A stretch of DNA of 64,000 bases from Streptomyces sp. NBC_01723 (GTDB lineage Bacteria > Actinomycetota > Actinomycetes > Streptomycetales > Streptomycetaceae). A program made the translations under genes and the position numbers. Every line of letters starts with the position of its first letter. The first letter of the stretch is position 1. The notes below the pieces were generated by a model that saw only the letters and a list, made by a program, of their open reading frames with translations, was not told the origin of the DNA and did no database searches. Location: contig NZ_CP109171.1 in the NCBI RefSeq assembly GCF_036246005.1, positions 2,344,001 to 2,408,000 of the forward strand. Reading direction: 5' to 3'. Shown piece after piece: positions 23,245 to 31,186 of this stretch.

Positions 23245-25297
23245 CGCCTTCCGAAGTGGCCCGGGACTCGGGCGTGTTCGCGGTGACCGCCGCCGCCGTG
23301 AGGGTCCTGGCCCGCGGGCCCTGGAACAGGTACGTCAGGCCGAAGCCCGCGGCGACCACGGCCGCGCCGCCCACCGCGTCCAGGAGCCAGTGGTTGCCGG
23401 TCGCCACGATGGCCGAGGCGGTGAAGAGGGGGTGGAGCAGGCCCAGCGCCTTCATCCACATCCTCGGCGCGATGATCGCGATCACCACGCCGCACCAGAG
23501 CGACCAGCCGAAGTGCAGCGACGGCATCGCCGCGTACTGGTTGGTGAGGTGCGTCAGGGTGCCGTAGTCCGGCTTCGTGAAGTCCTGCACGCCGTGCACC
23601 GTGTCGATGATGCCGAGCCCCGGCATCAGCCGCGGCGGGGCCAGCGGGTACAGCCAGAAGCCGACCAGGGCCAGCAGGGTGGCGAAGCCCAGGGAGGCGC
23701 GGGCCCAGCGGTAGTCGACCGGACGGCGCCAGTACAGGACGCCCAGGACCGCCAGCGGCACGACGAAGTGGAACGACGTGTAGTAGAAGTCGAAGAAGTC
23801 CCGCAGCCAGCCGACCTTCACCACCGCGTGGTTGACGGCGTGCTCGATGTCGATGTGCAGGAAGCGCTCGATGTCGAGGATCTGCCACCCGTGTTCCTCG
23901 GCGCGGGCCCGGCCCGCCGAGTTGCTGCCGCCGGTCGCCGCGAGGCGGACCTGGGAGTAGGCGGCGTACGTGACCCGGATGAGGAGAAGCTCCAGGAGCA
24001 GGTTCGGGCGGGTGAGGACCCGGCGCAGGAACGGAAGCAGGGGGACGTGCTTGAAGCGGGTCGGGACGGCCGGGGCGTGGCTCGTCGGGACCGGCGTGTC
24101 GAAGTACGGCGACGTGCGGGGCAGGAAGGGCACGGCGACGGCGGCGGCCAGCGCCGCGAGCAGGACGACGTTGTCGCGCAGCGGGTAGAGCGCCGCCATG
24201 TTCGGCAGCATCATCTTCGCGGGCAGCGTCATGACCAGGACGACGGCGACCGGCCACACGTACCGGTCGGAGGCGCGCCTGCCGACCCGGCCGACCAGGG
24301 CGGGCAGCACCCACAGCAGCTGGTGCTGCCAGGTGGCCGGGGAGACCACGACGGCCGCGCAGCCGGTCACGGCGACCGCGAGCAGCAGCTGGCCGTCGCG
24401 GGCGTAGCGCACGGCGCGGCGCAGGGCGAGACCGGCGACGGCCGCGCCGAGGACGAGGAAGAGGACGATCTCCAGCGGGCCGGAGAGCCCGAGCCGCAGC
24501 AGGGCGCCGTGGAGTGACTGGTTGGCGAGGTCGTCGGCCTCGCCGCCCAGACCCACGCCGGCCATGTGGTGCACCCAGTAGGTGTACGAGTCCTGCGCCA
24601 TGGCCGCCCAGGCGACGGCGGTGCAGGCGACGAACGTGAGCCCCGTGGACAGGGCGGCGCGTCTGCGGTCGGTGAACCACAGCAGGGGGACGAAGAGCAG
24701 AACGGTCGGCTGGAAGGCCGCGGCGACGCCGATGAGGACGCCGCCGATCCGGTCACCGTGCGCGCCGCGTACCGCGAAGCAGCCGACCAGGACGAGCAGC
24801 ACCGGGATGATGCTGGTCTGGCCGAGCCACAGCGCGTTGCGCACCGGCAGGGACAGCATCAGCAGGCTGACGGCCACCGGCGCCGCCAGCAGCGCCGTAC
24901 GGCGGCCGACCGGCTGCGGCAGGGCGCGGGCGGCGACCAGGCCGAGGGCCACGACCAGCAGAAGCGAGCCGAAGGTCCAGCCCCAGCCGAGGGCCTGTTC
25001 GGCGGCGCGGGTGAAGGGCTTGAGGACGAGGCCCACGAAAGGGGTGCCGGTGAACTGCGTGGATTCGTACAGCGACCCCTTCACATGCAGGACGCCGTGC
25101 TCACCCACCCAGGTCTCCAGGTCCGTCAGGCGTTCGCCGCGCGGGGTGCCGAGCACCGCGGCCAGCTGTCGTGCGGCGAGGACGGCGGCGATCAGCCACA
25201 GGCCCAGGCGCGCGGCGCGCAGCCTTGCTCTGGTCGCGTCGGCGGCCGACGCTCCGAAGGACTCCGCCGGTCGCCCACTGTGCTCCGCATTCGCCAC
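23198..25297 (-). CDS. Fusion of GT87-type mannosyltransferase and PAP2 phosphatase-like domain
   Basis: A 699-residue membrane protein. Residues about 25-420 are a GT87/DUF2029-type GT-C domain (LWLIAAVLAARQL; LYESTQFTGTPFVGLVLKPF; VRNALWLGQTSIIPVLLVLV; WQHQLLWVLPALVGR). GT87 enzymes use polyprenyl-phosphate mannose in mycobacteria. Residues about 430-660 are a PAP2/AurA-like domain with active-site pieces YAAMPSLHFGWSLWCG and the later GNHWLLDAVGG, plus a preceding KxxxxxxRP-like area that is not clear. The fusion is widespread in streptomycetes as I recall. It is expected to build or trim a lipid-linked envelope glycan at the membrane. Convergent overlap with the gene at 21589. Confidence 0.85.
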   Translation of the reverse strand: MANAEHSGRPAESFGASAADATRARLRAARLGLWLIAAVLAARQLAAVLGTPRGERLTDLETWVGEHGVLHVKGSLYESTQFTGTPFVGLVLKPFTRAAEQALGWGWTFGSLLLVVALGLVAARALPQPVGRRTALLAAPVAVSLLMLSLPVRNALWLGQTSIIPVLLVLVGCFAVRGAHGDRIGGVLIGVAAAFQPTVLLFVPLLWFTDRRRAALSTGLTFVACTAVAWAAMAQDSYTYWVHHMAGVGLGGEADDLANQSLHGALLRLGLSGPLEIVLFLVLGAAVAGLALRRAVRYARDGQLLLAVAVTGCAAVVVSPATWQHQLLWVLPALVGRVGRRASDRYVWPVAVVLVMTLPAKMMLPNMAALYPLRDNVVLLAALAAAVAVPFLPRTSPYFDTPVPTSHAPAVPTRFKHVPLLPFLRRVLTRPNLLLELLLIRVTYAAYSQVRLAATGGSNSAGRARAEEHGWQILDIERFLHIDIEHAVNHAVVKVGWLRDFFDFYYTSFHFVVPLAVLGVLYWRRPVDYRWARASLGFATLLALVGFWLYPLAPPRLMPGLGIIDTVHGVQDFTKPDYGTLTHLTNQYAAMPSLHFGWSLWCGVVIAIIAPRMWMKALGLLHPLFTASAIVATGNHWLLDAVGGAAVVAAGFGLTYLFQGPRARTLTAAAVTANTPESRATSEGVSSDPPSPAKDRTGS

Positions 25298-25707
25298 GCC
25301 TCGTCGGCCTCCCGCCCCGTAGAACCGCCCGTACCGCGCTCGTGTACGCAGTGTGTCTTTCCTGCGAACCCTATGAGGCTCGCACCACCCCCGGGAGAAG
25401 ACGCAGGCAGCCCCCGCTCAACCTGACCGCCGTCCGCGTTTCGTTCCGCGTTTTCCGGGACGTTTTTCGCGAGAAGGATCACAGGTCACGGCGTGCACGG
25501 TGGTCCGCGGCGCGCGGACGTCCCTGCATGTACGCCGTTTTGGTGCACAGTGCAACGAAAAGCATACCGGGCGTAAGCGGCGGATCAGCGCCTATGGTCG
25601 CTTTTCCGCCCGTGGCCGAGTGCCGCGGGCCCTTTCCGGCCCGGCGACAGCGCCGCCGTGCGGGTCGTGGCGTCCCTGTCCCCGTCGAAAGGTAGGCGAG
25701 CGAAGTC
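25298..25707. other. Divergent intergenic region, 410 bases
   Basis: This gap separates the GT87-PAP2 gene from the transporter at 25708. I see no coding sequence. It contains the palindrome TGCACAGTGCA at 25544-25554 inside a near-symmetrical GTTTTGG..CAACGAAAA context, and otherwise GC-rich sequence without a clear hairpin terminator. Confidence 0.5.
25544..25554. promoter_or_regulatory. Palindrome upstream of the ProP-like transporter
   Basis: TGCAC-A-GTGCA is a perfect 5+5 inverted repeat about 154 bases upstream of the transporter start. The symmetry weakly extends outward (TTTTGG on the left, CAACGAAAA on the right). It could be a repressor site; no regulator gene adjoins. Confidence 0.3.
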
Positions 25708-27108
25708 TTGTCGGCCGCCCACGTCGCCACCGCGTCGTCCCCCTCGGTCTCCTCGTCCGCGTCTGCGTCGCCTTCCGGCACCGAGCCCACTGTCACCGAT
25801 CCCGCGCTGGTCAGGCGTGCCGTCAAGGCGGCGGCGCTGGGCAACGCGATGGAGTGGTTCGACTTCGGTGTCTACAGCTACATCGCCGTGACGCTCGGCA
25901 AGGTGTTCTTCCCCTCGGGCAACCCGACGGCACAGCTCCTGTCCACCTTCGGTGCCTTCGCGGCCGCCTTCCTGGTCCGGCCGCTCGGCGGCATGGTCTT
26001 CGGGCCGCTCGGGGACCGGGTGGGGCGGCAGAAGGTGCTCGCCCTGACGATGATCCTCATGGCGGCGGGTACGTTCGCGATCGGGCTGATCCCGTCGTAC
26101 GCGACGATCGGCGTGTGGGCGCCGGTGCTGTTGCTGGCCGCGCGGCTGGTGCAGGGGTTCTCGACCGGGGGTGAGTACGCGGGCGCGTCCACCTTCATCG
26201 CGGAGTACGCCCCGGACAAGCGGCGCGGGTTCCTCGGGAGCTGGCTGGAGTTCGGCACGCTGGCCGGATACATCGGCGGTGCGGGTCTGGTGACCCTCAT
26301 GACGGCGCTGCTGTCGGACGGCGACCTCACGTCCTGGGGGTGGCGGATCCCGTTCCTGATCGCCGGGCCGATGGGCATCGTCGGGCTGTATCTGCGGATG
26401 CGGCTGGAGGAGACGCCGGCGTTCGCGGCCGAGGTGGCGAAGGCGGAGAGGAAGCGGCCGAAGGTGCCGCTGCGCGAGATGGTCACCGGGCAGTGGCGGG
26501 CGCTGCTGCTCTGCGTCGGCCTGGTGCTGGTCTTCAACGTCACCGACTACATGCTGCTGTCGTACATGCCGAGCTATCTGACGAGCGAGCTGAAGTACGA
26601 CGAGACGCACGGACTGCTCGTGGTGCTGGCCGTGATGGCGCTGATGATGGTCGTCCAGCCGTTCGCGGGCGCGCTGACCGACCGGGTCGGACGGCGGCCG
26701 GTGATCGCCGCGGGCTGCGCCGGGTTCCTGCTCCTGTCCGTCCCGGCGCTGCTGCTGATCCGCGAGGGCAGCCTGCTGGCCGTGGCGCTGGGGATGGCCG
26801 CGCTGGGGCTGCTGCTGGTGTGCTTCACGGCTTCGATGCCGTCCGCGCTGCCGGCGCTGTTCCCGACGCGGGTGCGGTACGGGTCGCTGTCGATCGGCTT
26901 CAACATCTCCGTGTCCCTCTTCGGCGGGACCACGCCACTGGTGGTGACGGCGCTGATCGGGGCCACGGGCGACATGATGATGCCCGCGTACTACATGATG
27001 GCGGCGGCCGTGATCGGTGGCGTCGCGGTGTGGTTCATGTCGGAGTCGGCGGGGCGGCCGTTGCCGGGATCGGCACCGGCGGTCGCACCGGCGGCTGACG
27101 GCCGCTGA
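25708..27108 (+). CDS. MFS metabolite:H+ symporter, ProP-like (MHS family)
   Basis: A 466-residue membrane protein with 12 hydrophobic helices. Family signatures: AALGNAMEWFDFGVYSY near the first helix, FGPLGDRVGRQKVL (motif A), LVQGFSTGGEYAG and YLRMRLEETPAF. Such proteins import proline/betaine, dicarboxylates or similar small solutes. The start is the TTG at 25708; no ATG or GTG is available in the nearby frame, and the N-terminal Ser/Ala-rich stretch is usual for streptomycete members. Confidence 0.88.
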   Translation: MSAAHVATASSPSVSSSASASPSGTEPTVTDPALVRRAVKAAALGNAMEWFDFGVYSYIAVTLGKVFFPSGNPTAQLLSTFGAFAAAFLVRPLGGMVFGPLGDRVGRQKVLALTMILMAAGTFAIGLIPSYATIGVWAPVLLLAARLVQGFSTGGEYAGASTFIAEYAPDKRRGFLGSWLEFGTLAGYIGGAGLVTLMTALLSDGDLTSWGWRIPFLIAGPMGIVGLYLRMRLEETPAFAAEVAKAERKRPKVPLREMVTGQWRALLLCVGLVLVFNVTDYMLLSYMPSYLTSELKYDETHGLLVVLAVMALMMVVQPFAGALTDRVGRRPVIAAGCAGFLLLSVPALLLIREGSLLAVALGMAALGLLLVCFTASMPSALPALFPTRVRYGSLSIGFNISVSLFGGTTPLVVTALIGATGDMMMPAYYMMAAAVIGGVAVWFMSESAGRPLPGSAPAVAPAADGR

Positions 27109-27234
27109 CGCCTGCGGCCCCCGTGCGGATTCGGCGGTACACGTGGCGCTTCGGGTTCAGTGGCGGGCCGGGGCCGTGGGCGGCTTTCCCGCCGTCGCGC
27201 GTGGCTTCAGGAATCGCGTACCTGGGGAATGTCC

Positions 27235-27434
27235 GTTCCGCGAGCAGTGCCGCCAGTTCGTTCTCGCGCCCCGTGAACGCCGCCGCCGTCGGCGGAAGCG
27301 CGTCCTCTACGTGAGGCATGGGTCCGTAATGGTGGTGATGCTCCACCTTCTTCCCGACCCACCTCGCCCCGGAACGCACCGTGGCTGAAGTCGATCCCGT
27401 CCCCGCCGTACGTGTCCCCGCTCACCCGGCTCAT
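27235..27434 (-). pseudogene. N-terminal remnant of an NB-ARC/TPR-type protein, frameshifted
   Basis: From the ATG at 27434 the minus strand reads MSRVSGDTYGGDGIDFSHGA and onward, then must shift frame to continue KKVEHHHHYGPMPHVEDALP, PTAAAFTGRENELAALLA. Streptomycete NB-ARC or tetratricopeptide signalling proteins commonly begin with such a HIDF..G.F..VVG stretch followed by ALPP..AxFTGRExEL. Here the frame is broken and everything beyond the GRE motif is missing, replaced by about 125 bases up to the transporter 3' end. I call it a decayed fragment. Confidence 0.5.
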
Positions 27435-27515
27435 CCTGCCCCGGCGCGGGGAACACGCCCACGAAAACGCCCGGCACACCACCGCCCCACGGCATATCTT
27501 CGTCAGCGCATCTAC

Positions 27516-27528
27516 TTAGGAAGACTAA
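27516..27528. promoter_or_regulatory. TTAG-N5-CTAA palindrome before the O-methyltransferase
   Basis: TTAGGAAGACTAA lies 22 bases before the ATG at 27551. It could be a regulator site near the promoter. It is too short to assign; it resembles but does not match an iron box. Confidence 0.3.
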
Positions 27529-27550
27529 CGACGCACACGAGAGGCCCGTC

Positions 27551-28222
27551 ATGAGCGAGTCGCAGCTCTGGGAAGACGTCGACGCCTACTTCATCAGCCA
27601 TCTCACCCCCGACGACCCCGCGCTGGAGGCCGCCCTGCGGGAGAGCGAGGCCGCCCGGCTGCCGCCGGTGAACGTCACCGCCACCCAGGGCAAACTCCTC
27701 CAGCTCCTCGCCCAGCTCCAGGGCGCCCGCACCATCCTGGAGATCGGCACCCTCGGCGGCTACAGCACCATCTGGATGGCCCGCGCCCTGCCCGCCGACG
27801 GCCGCCTCGTCACGCTGGAGTACAGCGCCCGGCACGCCGAGGTCGCCACCCGCAACCTCGCCCGGGCCGGTCTCGACGCCCTCGTCGACGTACGCGTGGG
27901 CCCCGCGCTGGAGTCGCTGCCGAAGCTCGCCGACGAGAATCCCGCCCCCTTCGACCTGGTCTTCATCGACGCCGACAAGGGCAACAACCCGCACTACCTG
28001 GAGTGGGCCCTCAAGCTCACCAGCACCGGCAGCCTCATCGTCATCGACAACGTGGTCCGCGAAGGGCGGGTCGCCGACCCCGACGACACCGCCGACGACG
28101 TACGTGGCACCCGCGCCGCCATCGAACTGATCGGCGCCCACCCCAGGCTCAGCGGCACCGCGATCCAGACCGTCGGCGGCAAGGGCTACGACGGCTTCGC
28201 ACTGGCACGCGTGCTGGCCTGA
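27551..28222 (+). CDS. O-methyltransferase (caffeoyl-CoA/catechol type)
   Basis: A 223-residue protein with the family pattern: glycine-rich motif I TILEIGTLGGYSTIWMARAL, acidic LEYSARHAEVA, metal-site FDLVFIDADKGNNPHYLEWA and SLIVIDNVVREG. The two Asp of FIDAD and the DN of VIDN should bind the divalent metal that positions a catechol-like substrate. Start ATG with GAGAGG upstream. It is monocistronic and convergent with the FHA gene. Substrate unknown. Confidence 0.93.
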   Translation: MSESQLWEDVDAYFISHLTPDDPALEAALRESEAARLPPVNVTATQGKLLQLLAQLQGARTILEIGTLGGYSTIWMARALPADGRLVTLEYSARHAEVATRNLARAGLDALVDVRVGPALESLPKLADENPAPFDLVFIDADKGNNPHYLEWALKLTSTGSLIVIDNVVREGRVADPDDTADDVRGTRAAIELIGAHPRLSGTAIQTVGGKGYDGFALARVLA

Positions 28223-28238
28223 ACGACCGCTTCCGGTC

Positions 28239-28631
28239 CTACACCTCGTGGTAGAAACCGACGTTGACGCTGCGTGGCTCCGACCGGTCCTGGACCACGA
28301 TCTCGCCGCTGCCGCCCCTCGGCAGCGGCACGGTGCCGCCGTACGCCACCGGCTGCACGTGCGGACCCACGGTCAGCCGGACCTCGGAGGACGGATCCGG
28401 CTGGGAGCCACGCAGCCAGGTCAGCCGCCACGTGCCGTCGGGACCGCACCGGAACTCCAGGTGGACCCGGGAGACGAACAGCCAGTCCTCCGGCGTCGAC
28501 AGCCGGCACACGGACTTGTCCCGGCCCACCCGCAGTACCGCGTCCGGCTCGCTGGGCGCCTCGGCCATCTGCATGCCGGCCGTGGCGCCCGCGTCCGCCG
28601 CGGTGACCGTGGCCATGGTCAGTTCGAGCAC
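28239..28631 (-). CDS. FHA-like domain protein
   Basis: A 130-residue protein. The centre reads AVLRVGRDKSVCRLSTPEDW, then LFVSRVHLEFRCGPDGTWRL and TWLRGSQPD, matching the forkhead-associated pattern G-R-[phosphothreonine-binding Arg], S-R-x-H and a following N/S position. FHA domains bind phosphothreonine, commonly on substrates of Ser/Thr kinases. The GTG at 28631 is favoured because GAAGGAG stands 5 bases before it; an ATG lies five codons later. No kinase gene adjoins. Confidence 0.8.
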   Translation of the reverse strand: MLELTMATVTAADAGATAGMQMAEAPSEPDAVLRVGRDKSVCRLSTPEDWLFVSRVHLEFRCGPDGTWRLTWLRGSQPDPSSEVRLTVGPHVQPVAYGGTVPLPRGGSGEIVVQDRSEPRSVNVGFYHEV

Positions 28632-28726
28632 GTGCGCTCCTTCGAAGACCTCGGGACGTCCGTCCTGGGATTGTCGCCGCCGAATGATAAATCGGCCGGT
28701 GGCACGGTGTCCGGCACAATGGGGTC

Positions 28727-29134
28727 ATGACCGAGCGAAAGCCACCTGGCGTCGACTTCGAGTCCTGGGTCGACAGACAGATTCGCGAAGCGGAAGCGCG
28801 CGGCGAGTTCGAACGACTGCCCGGCGCGGGCAAGCCCCTCGCGAGCGAGATGGACAGCCCCTACGACGAACTGTGGTGGGTGAAGAGGAAGATGGCCCGC
28901 GAGGGCTTCTCCGTGCTGCCGCCCGCCCTCGCCCTGCGCAAGGAGGCGGAGGACGCCCTGGAGGCGGCCCTGAAGGCGCCGTCGGAGCGGGTGGTCCGCC
29001 GGATCATCGAGGCGGTCAACGTCAAGATCCGCGACATCCTGCTCAAGCCGCCGCCCGGCCCCCCGCTGGGTAGGAAGCCCTACGACGTCGACGAGGTCGT
29101 ACGGCAGTGGCGGGAGCGCCGGGCGGAGCGGTGA
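28727..29134 (+). CDS. DUF1992 protein (DnaJ homologue subfamily C28-like)
   Basis: A 135-residue soluble protein. DUF1992 signatures are clear: ESWVDRQIREAEARGEFERL, PGAGKPL, and PYDELWWVKRKMAREGFSVLP followed by PPALALRKE. In eukaryotes this domain occurs in DNAJC28; the bacterial function is unknown. Start ATG at 28727. It is convergent with the hypothetical gene at 29145. Confidence 0.93.
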   Translation: MTERKPPGVDFESWVDRQIREAEARGEFERLPGAGKPLASEMDSPYDELWWVKRKMAREGFSVLPPALALRKEAEDALEAALKAPSERVVRRIIEAVNVKIRDILLKPPPGPPLGRKPYDVDEVVRQWRERRAER

Positions 29135-29144
29135 CGCCTGCGCG

Positions 29145-29723
29145 TCACAGGCGCATCATGCGGTCCGCCAGCTCGCGGTAGTCCCGCAGAACCAGGCGGA
29201 GTTGTTCGGTGTCGGTGCTCGGTGCGCGGCCGTCCGCGCCGTTGTCCTGCCAGGACGTGCGCAGGGTGTGGCGGCGGTGCGTCACCGCGTCCGCCAGGCG
29301 CGCGGCGAGCTCCTCCAGGACCCGGTCCGCCTCCTCGACGGAGGCGCGCGGCGCGTCCACGAACCCGGCCACCGCGTGGTGCAGCCGCCGGCCGAGCTGG
29401 TCACCCTCGTCGTGCGGGAGGAGCTGACCGGCGGCGTCGTGAGCGGGGGCGGCAGAGGCAGCAGGCGTGGTGCTGGTGGTGCTCGTAGTGCGGGCCTCGG
29501 GTGTCGCGGAGGCGTCAGGGTGAGCAGGGGTGGCCGGGTTGGCGGGAGTTACGGGGGTGACCGCTGTGACCGGGGCTTCCTTGAGCGGGGTTCCGGCCTT
29601 CGGGGCGGGCGTGGCCTCGGGGGCAGGGGTGCCTGGGGTGCCCTCGGAGACCGGGGTGGCCTTGGGGAGCGGGGTGGCCTTGGGGTCGGGGGTGTCGCCG
29701 GGGTTTCGAGTCACGTCGGGCAT
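29145..29723 (-). CDS. Hypothetical protein, Pro/Thr-rich N-terminus with helical C-terminus
   Basis: A 192-residue protein. Residues 1-100 are low complexity (repeats of PKATP, PEATPAPKAG, STTST). Residues about 105-192 are helical: GRRLHHAVAGFVDAPRASVE and EADRVLEELAARLADAVTHR. This half resembles the C-terminal part of the upstream gene (FVDSPREAVGEADRLLAELA there), so the two are paralogous neighbours. Start ATG with GAAGGAG upstream, 3 bases after the stop of 29727. No signal peptide. Function unknown. Confidence 0.75.
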   Translation of the reverse strand: MPDVTRNPGDTPDPKATPLPKATPVSEGTPGTPAPEATPAPKAGTPLKEAPVTAVTPVTPANPATPAHPDASATPEARTTSTTSTTPAASAAPAHDAAGQLLPHDEGDQLGRRLHHAVAGFVDAPRASVEEADRVLEELAARLADAVTHRRHTLRTSWQDNGADGRAPSTDTEQLRLVLRDYRELADRMMRL

Positions 29724-29726
29724 TCC

Positions 29727-30395
29727 TCAGCTCTCCTTCGGCCGGCGCTTGCCGAGCGACCACGTGTGCGGGGCACGGGCCGCGGGGGCGGGTTCGCCGG
29801 TGTCCTTGGCGGTGCGGGGACGGGCGGTCTCGTGCCGGCCCGGGCGGACCAGCTCGTCGAACAGCGCGCGGGCCGCGACCATGGACTCGCGCAGCTCCTC
29901 CGTGTCCGCGCCGCTCTCCTGGGCGCCGTCCACGCGCGTGTGCGTCACGCGGTGCACGCGCCGGTAGCCGTCGACCTGGTGGGCGTGGTGCACGGACAGC
30001 GCCGCGAGCTGCTCCTCGTACTGGTCGCCGCCCGGGAAGCCCCGGACCCCGGCCAGTTCCGCGAGCAGCCGGTCGGCCTCGCCGACCGCCTCGCGCGGGG
30101 AGTCGACGAAGCGCTCCTGGGCGGCGGTCCAGCGCGCCTCGAAGCGCTCGCGCTCGGCGGACTCCAGCGGCCGCGTGTGCAACGACCCGTGCCGCTCGAC
30201 CCGTTCGCCGAGTTCACGCTCGGCGGCCTTGGTGTCGCCGTCATGCCGGGCAACCGCCCGGTCGTACTCCGGCCCGAAGCGACGCTTCAGGCTTCCGCCG
30301 TGCTGGGGACCCCGTGCTCGCTGCGCAACGACGGCAGCGACGACGAGCACGGCCGCCACGATCACGATCAAAGCGATGATCACGCCTGTGGACAT
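29727..30395 (-). CDS. Hypothetical protein with N-terminal membrane anchor
   Basis: A 222-residue protein beginning MSTGVIIALIVIVAAVLVVA, a single helix that should anchor it in the membrane, followed by a charged, helical domain: GGSLKRRFGPEYDRAVARHD, ERFEARWTAAQERFVDSPRE, VTHTRVDGAQESGADTEELR. The region FGPEYDRAV..GD...AE.EL..R is common in actinobacterial proteins of unknown role. ATG at 30395 has GGAAGG before it. First gene of a two-gene operon with 29145. Confidence 0.8.
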   Translation of the reverse strand: MSTGVIIALIVIVAAVLVVAAVVAQRARGPQHGGSLKRRFGPEYDRAVARHDGDTKAAERELGERVERHGSLHTRPLESAERERFEARWTAAQERFVDSPREAVGEADRLLAELAGVRGFPGGDQYEEQLAALSVHHAHQVDGYRRVHRVTHTRVDGAQESGADTEELRESMVAARALFDELVRPGRHETARPRTAKDTGEPAPAARAPHTWSLGKRRPKES

Positions 30396-30568
30396 GAGTG
30401 CCTTCCGAGTTTCGGCCCTACCGGCTCTCCGAACGGGCCGGTTCGCCGTTCGTGTTGCCCCGGACCGCGCGCTCAAACGGCCGTCGGGGCGCGCCGCCCG
30501 TACACCGCCGGGGACCGGTGGGAAAATACGCTTGCCCGGCGCGCCGGTCCCCTCCCGACAATGTGCCC

Positions 30569-31069
30569 ATGACCTGGACCATCTCCCCGGAACCGTACGA
30601 CTCCCCCGTCGCCGCCGCCCTCTGGCGTGCGTACTACACGGAGGTCAGCGACCGCTGGTACCTGCTGCACGAGGGGCGGCGCACCGACCCCGGCGAGCTG
30701 GAACGCGAGATCGCGGCGGAGTCCGGCGCCGAACTCGTCCCGCCCCGGGGGCGGTTGCTGGTAGCGCGGTACGGCGGTGAACCGGCCGGCACCTCGGGCG
30801 TACGGCTGCTGGACGCCACCACGGCCGAACTGACCCGGGTCTTCGTGTACGAGGGGATGCGGGGCCGGGGCGGTGCGGCGCTGCTCGTGCGGGCCGCCGA
30901 GGACGCGGCACGGGCGCTCGGGGCGGCCCGGATGATCCTCGACACGCGCACCGACCTCGTCGAGGCCCGCACCCTCTACGCACGCCTCGGCTACACCGAG
31001 ACCGCGGCCCACAACGAGAGCCCGTACGCCCAGCACTGGTTCGCGAAGGGGCTCCAGGCCGCGGCCTGA
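30569..31069 (+). CDS. GNAT family N-acetyltransferase
   Basis: A 166-residue protein. The acetyl-CoA binding motif region is ELTRVFVYEGMRGRGGAALL (R/Q-x-x-G-x-G/A form with RGRGGAALL), then AARMILDTRTDLVEARTLYA and LGYTETAAHNESPYAQHWFA. Substrate unknown. The ATG at 30569 was selected because homologous GNATs start near such a segment; the frame continues upstream without a good ribosome site. Confidence 0.88.
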   Translation: MTWTISPEPYDSPVAAALWRAYYTEVSDRWYLLHEGRRTDPGELEREIAAESGAELVPPRGRLLVARYGGEPAGTSGVRLLDATTAELTRVFVYEGMRGRGGAALLVRAAEDAARALGAARMILDTRTDLVEARTLYARLGYTETAAHNESPYAQHWFAKGLQAAA

Positions 31070-31186
31070 GCGGCCTGTTTCTCCCTGAGGAAGCCGACAT
31101 TCCGGGGACTCGTGCGCGGAAGTGTGGAGAATATCTGCATAATCTCTGGAGTTCGCGAGGGGAGTCGCGAGGGGAGGGACGGACGC

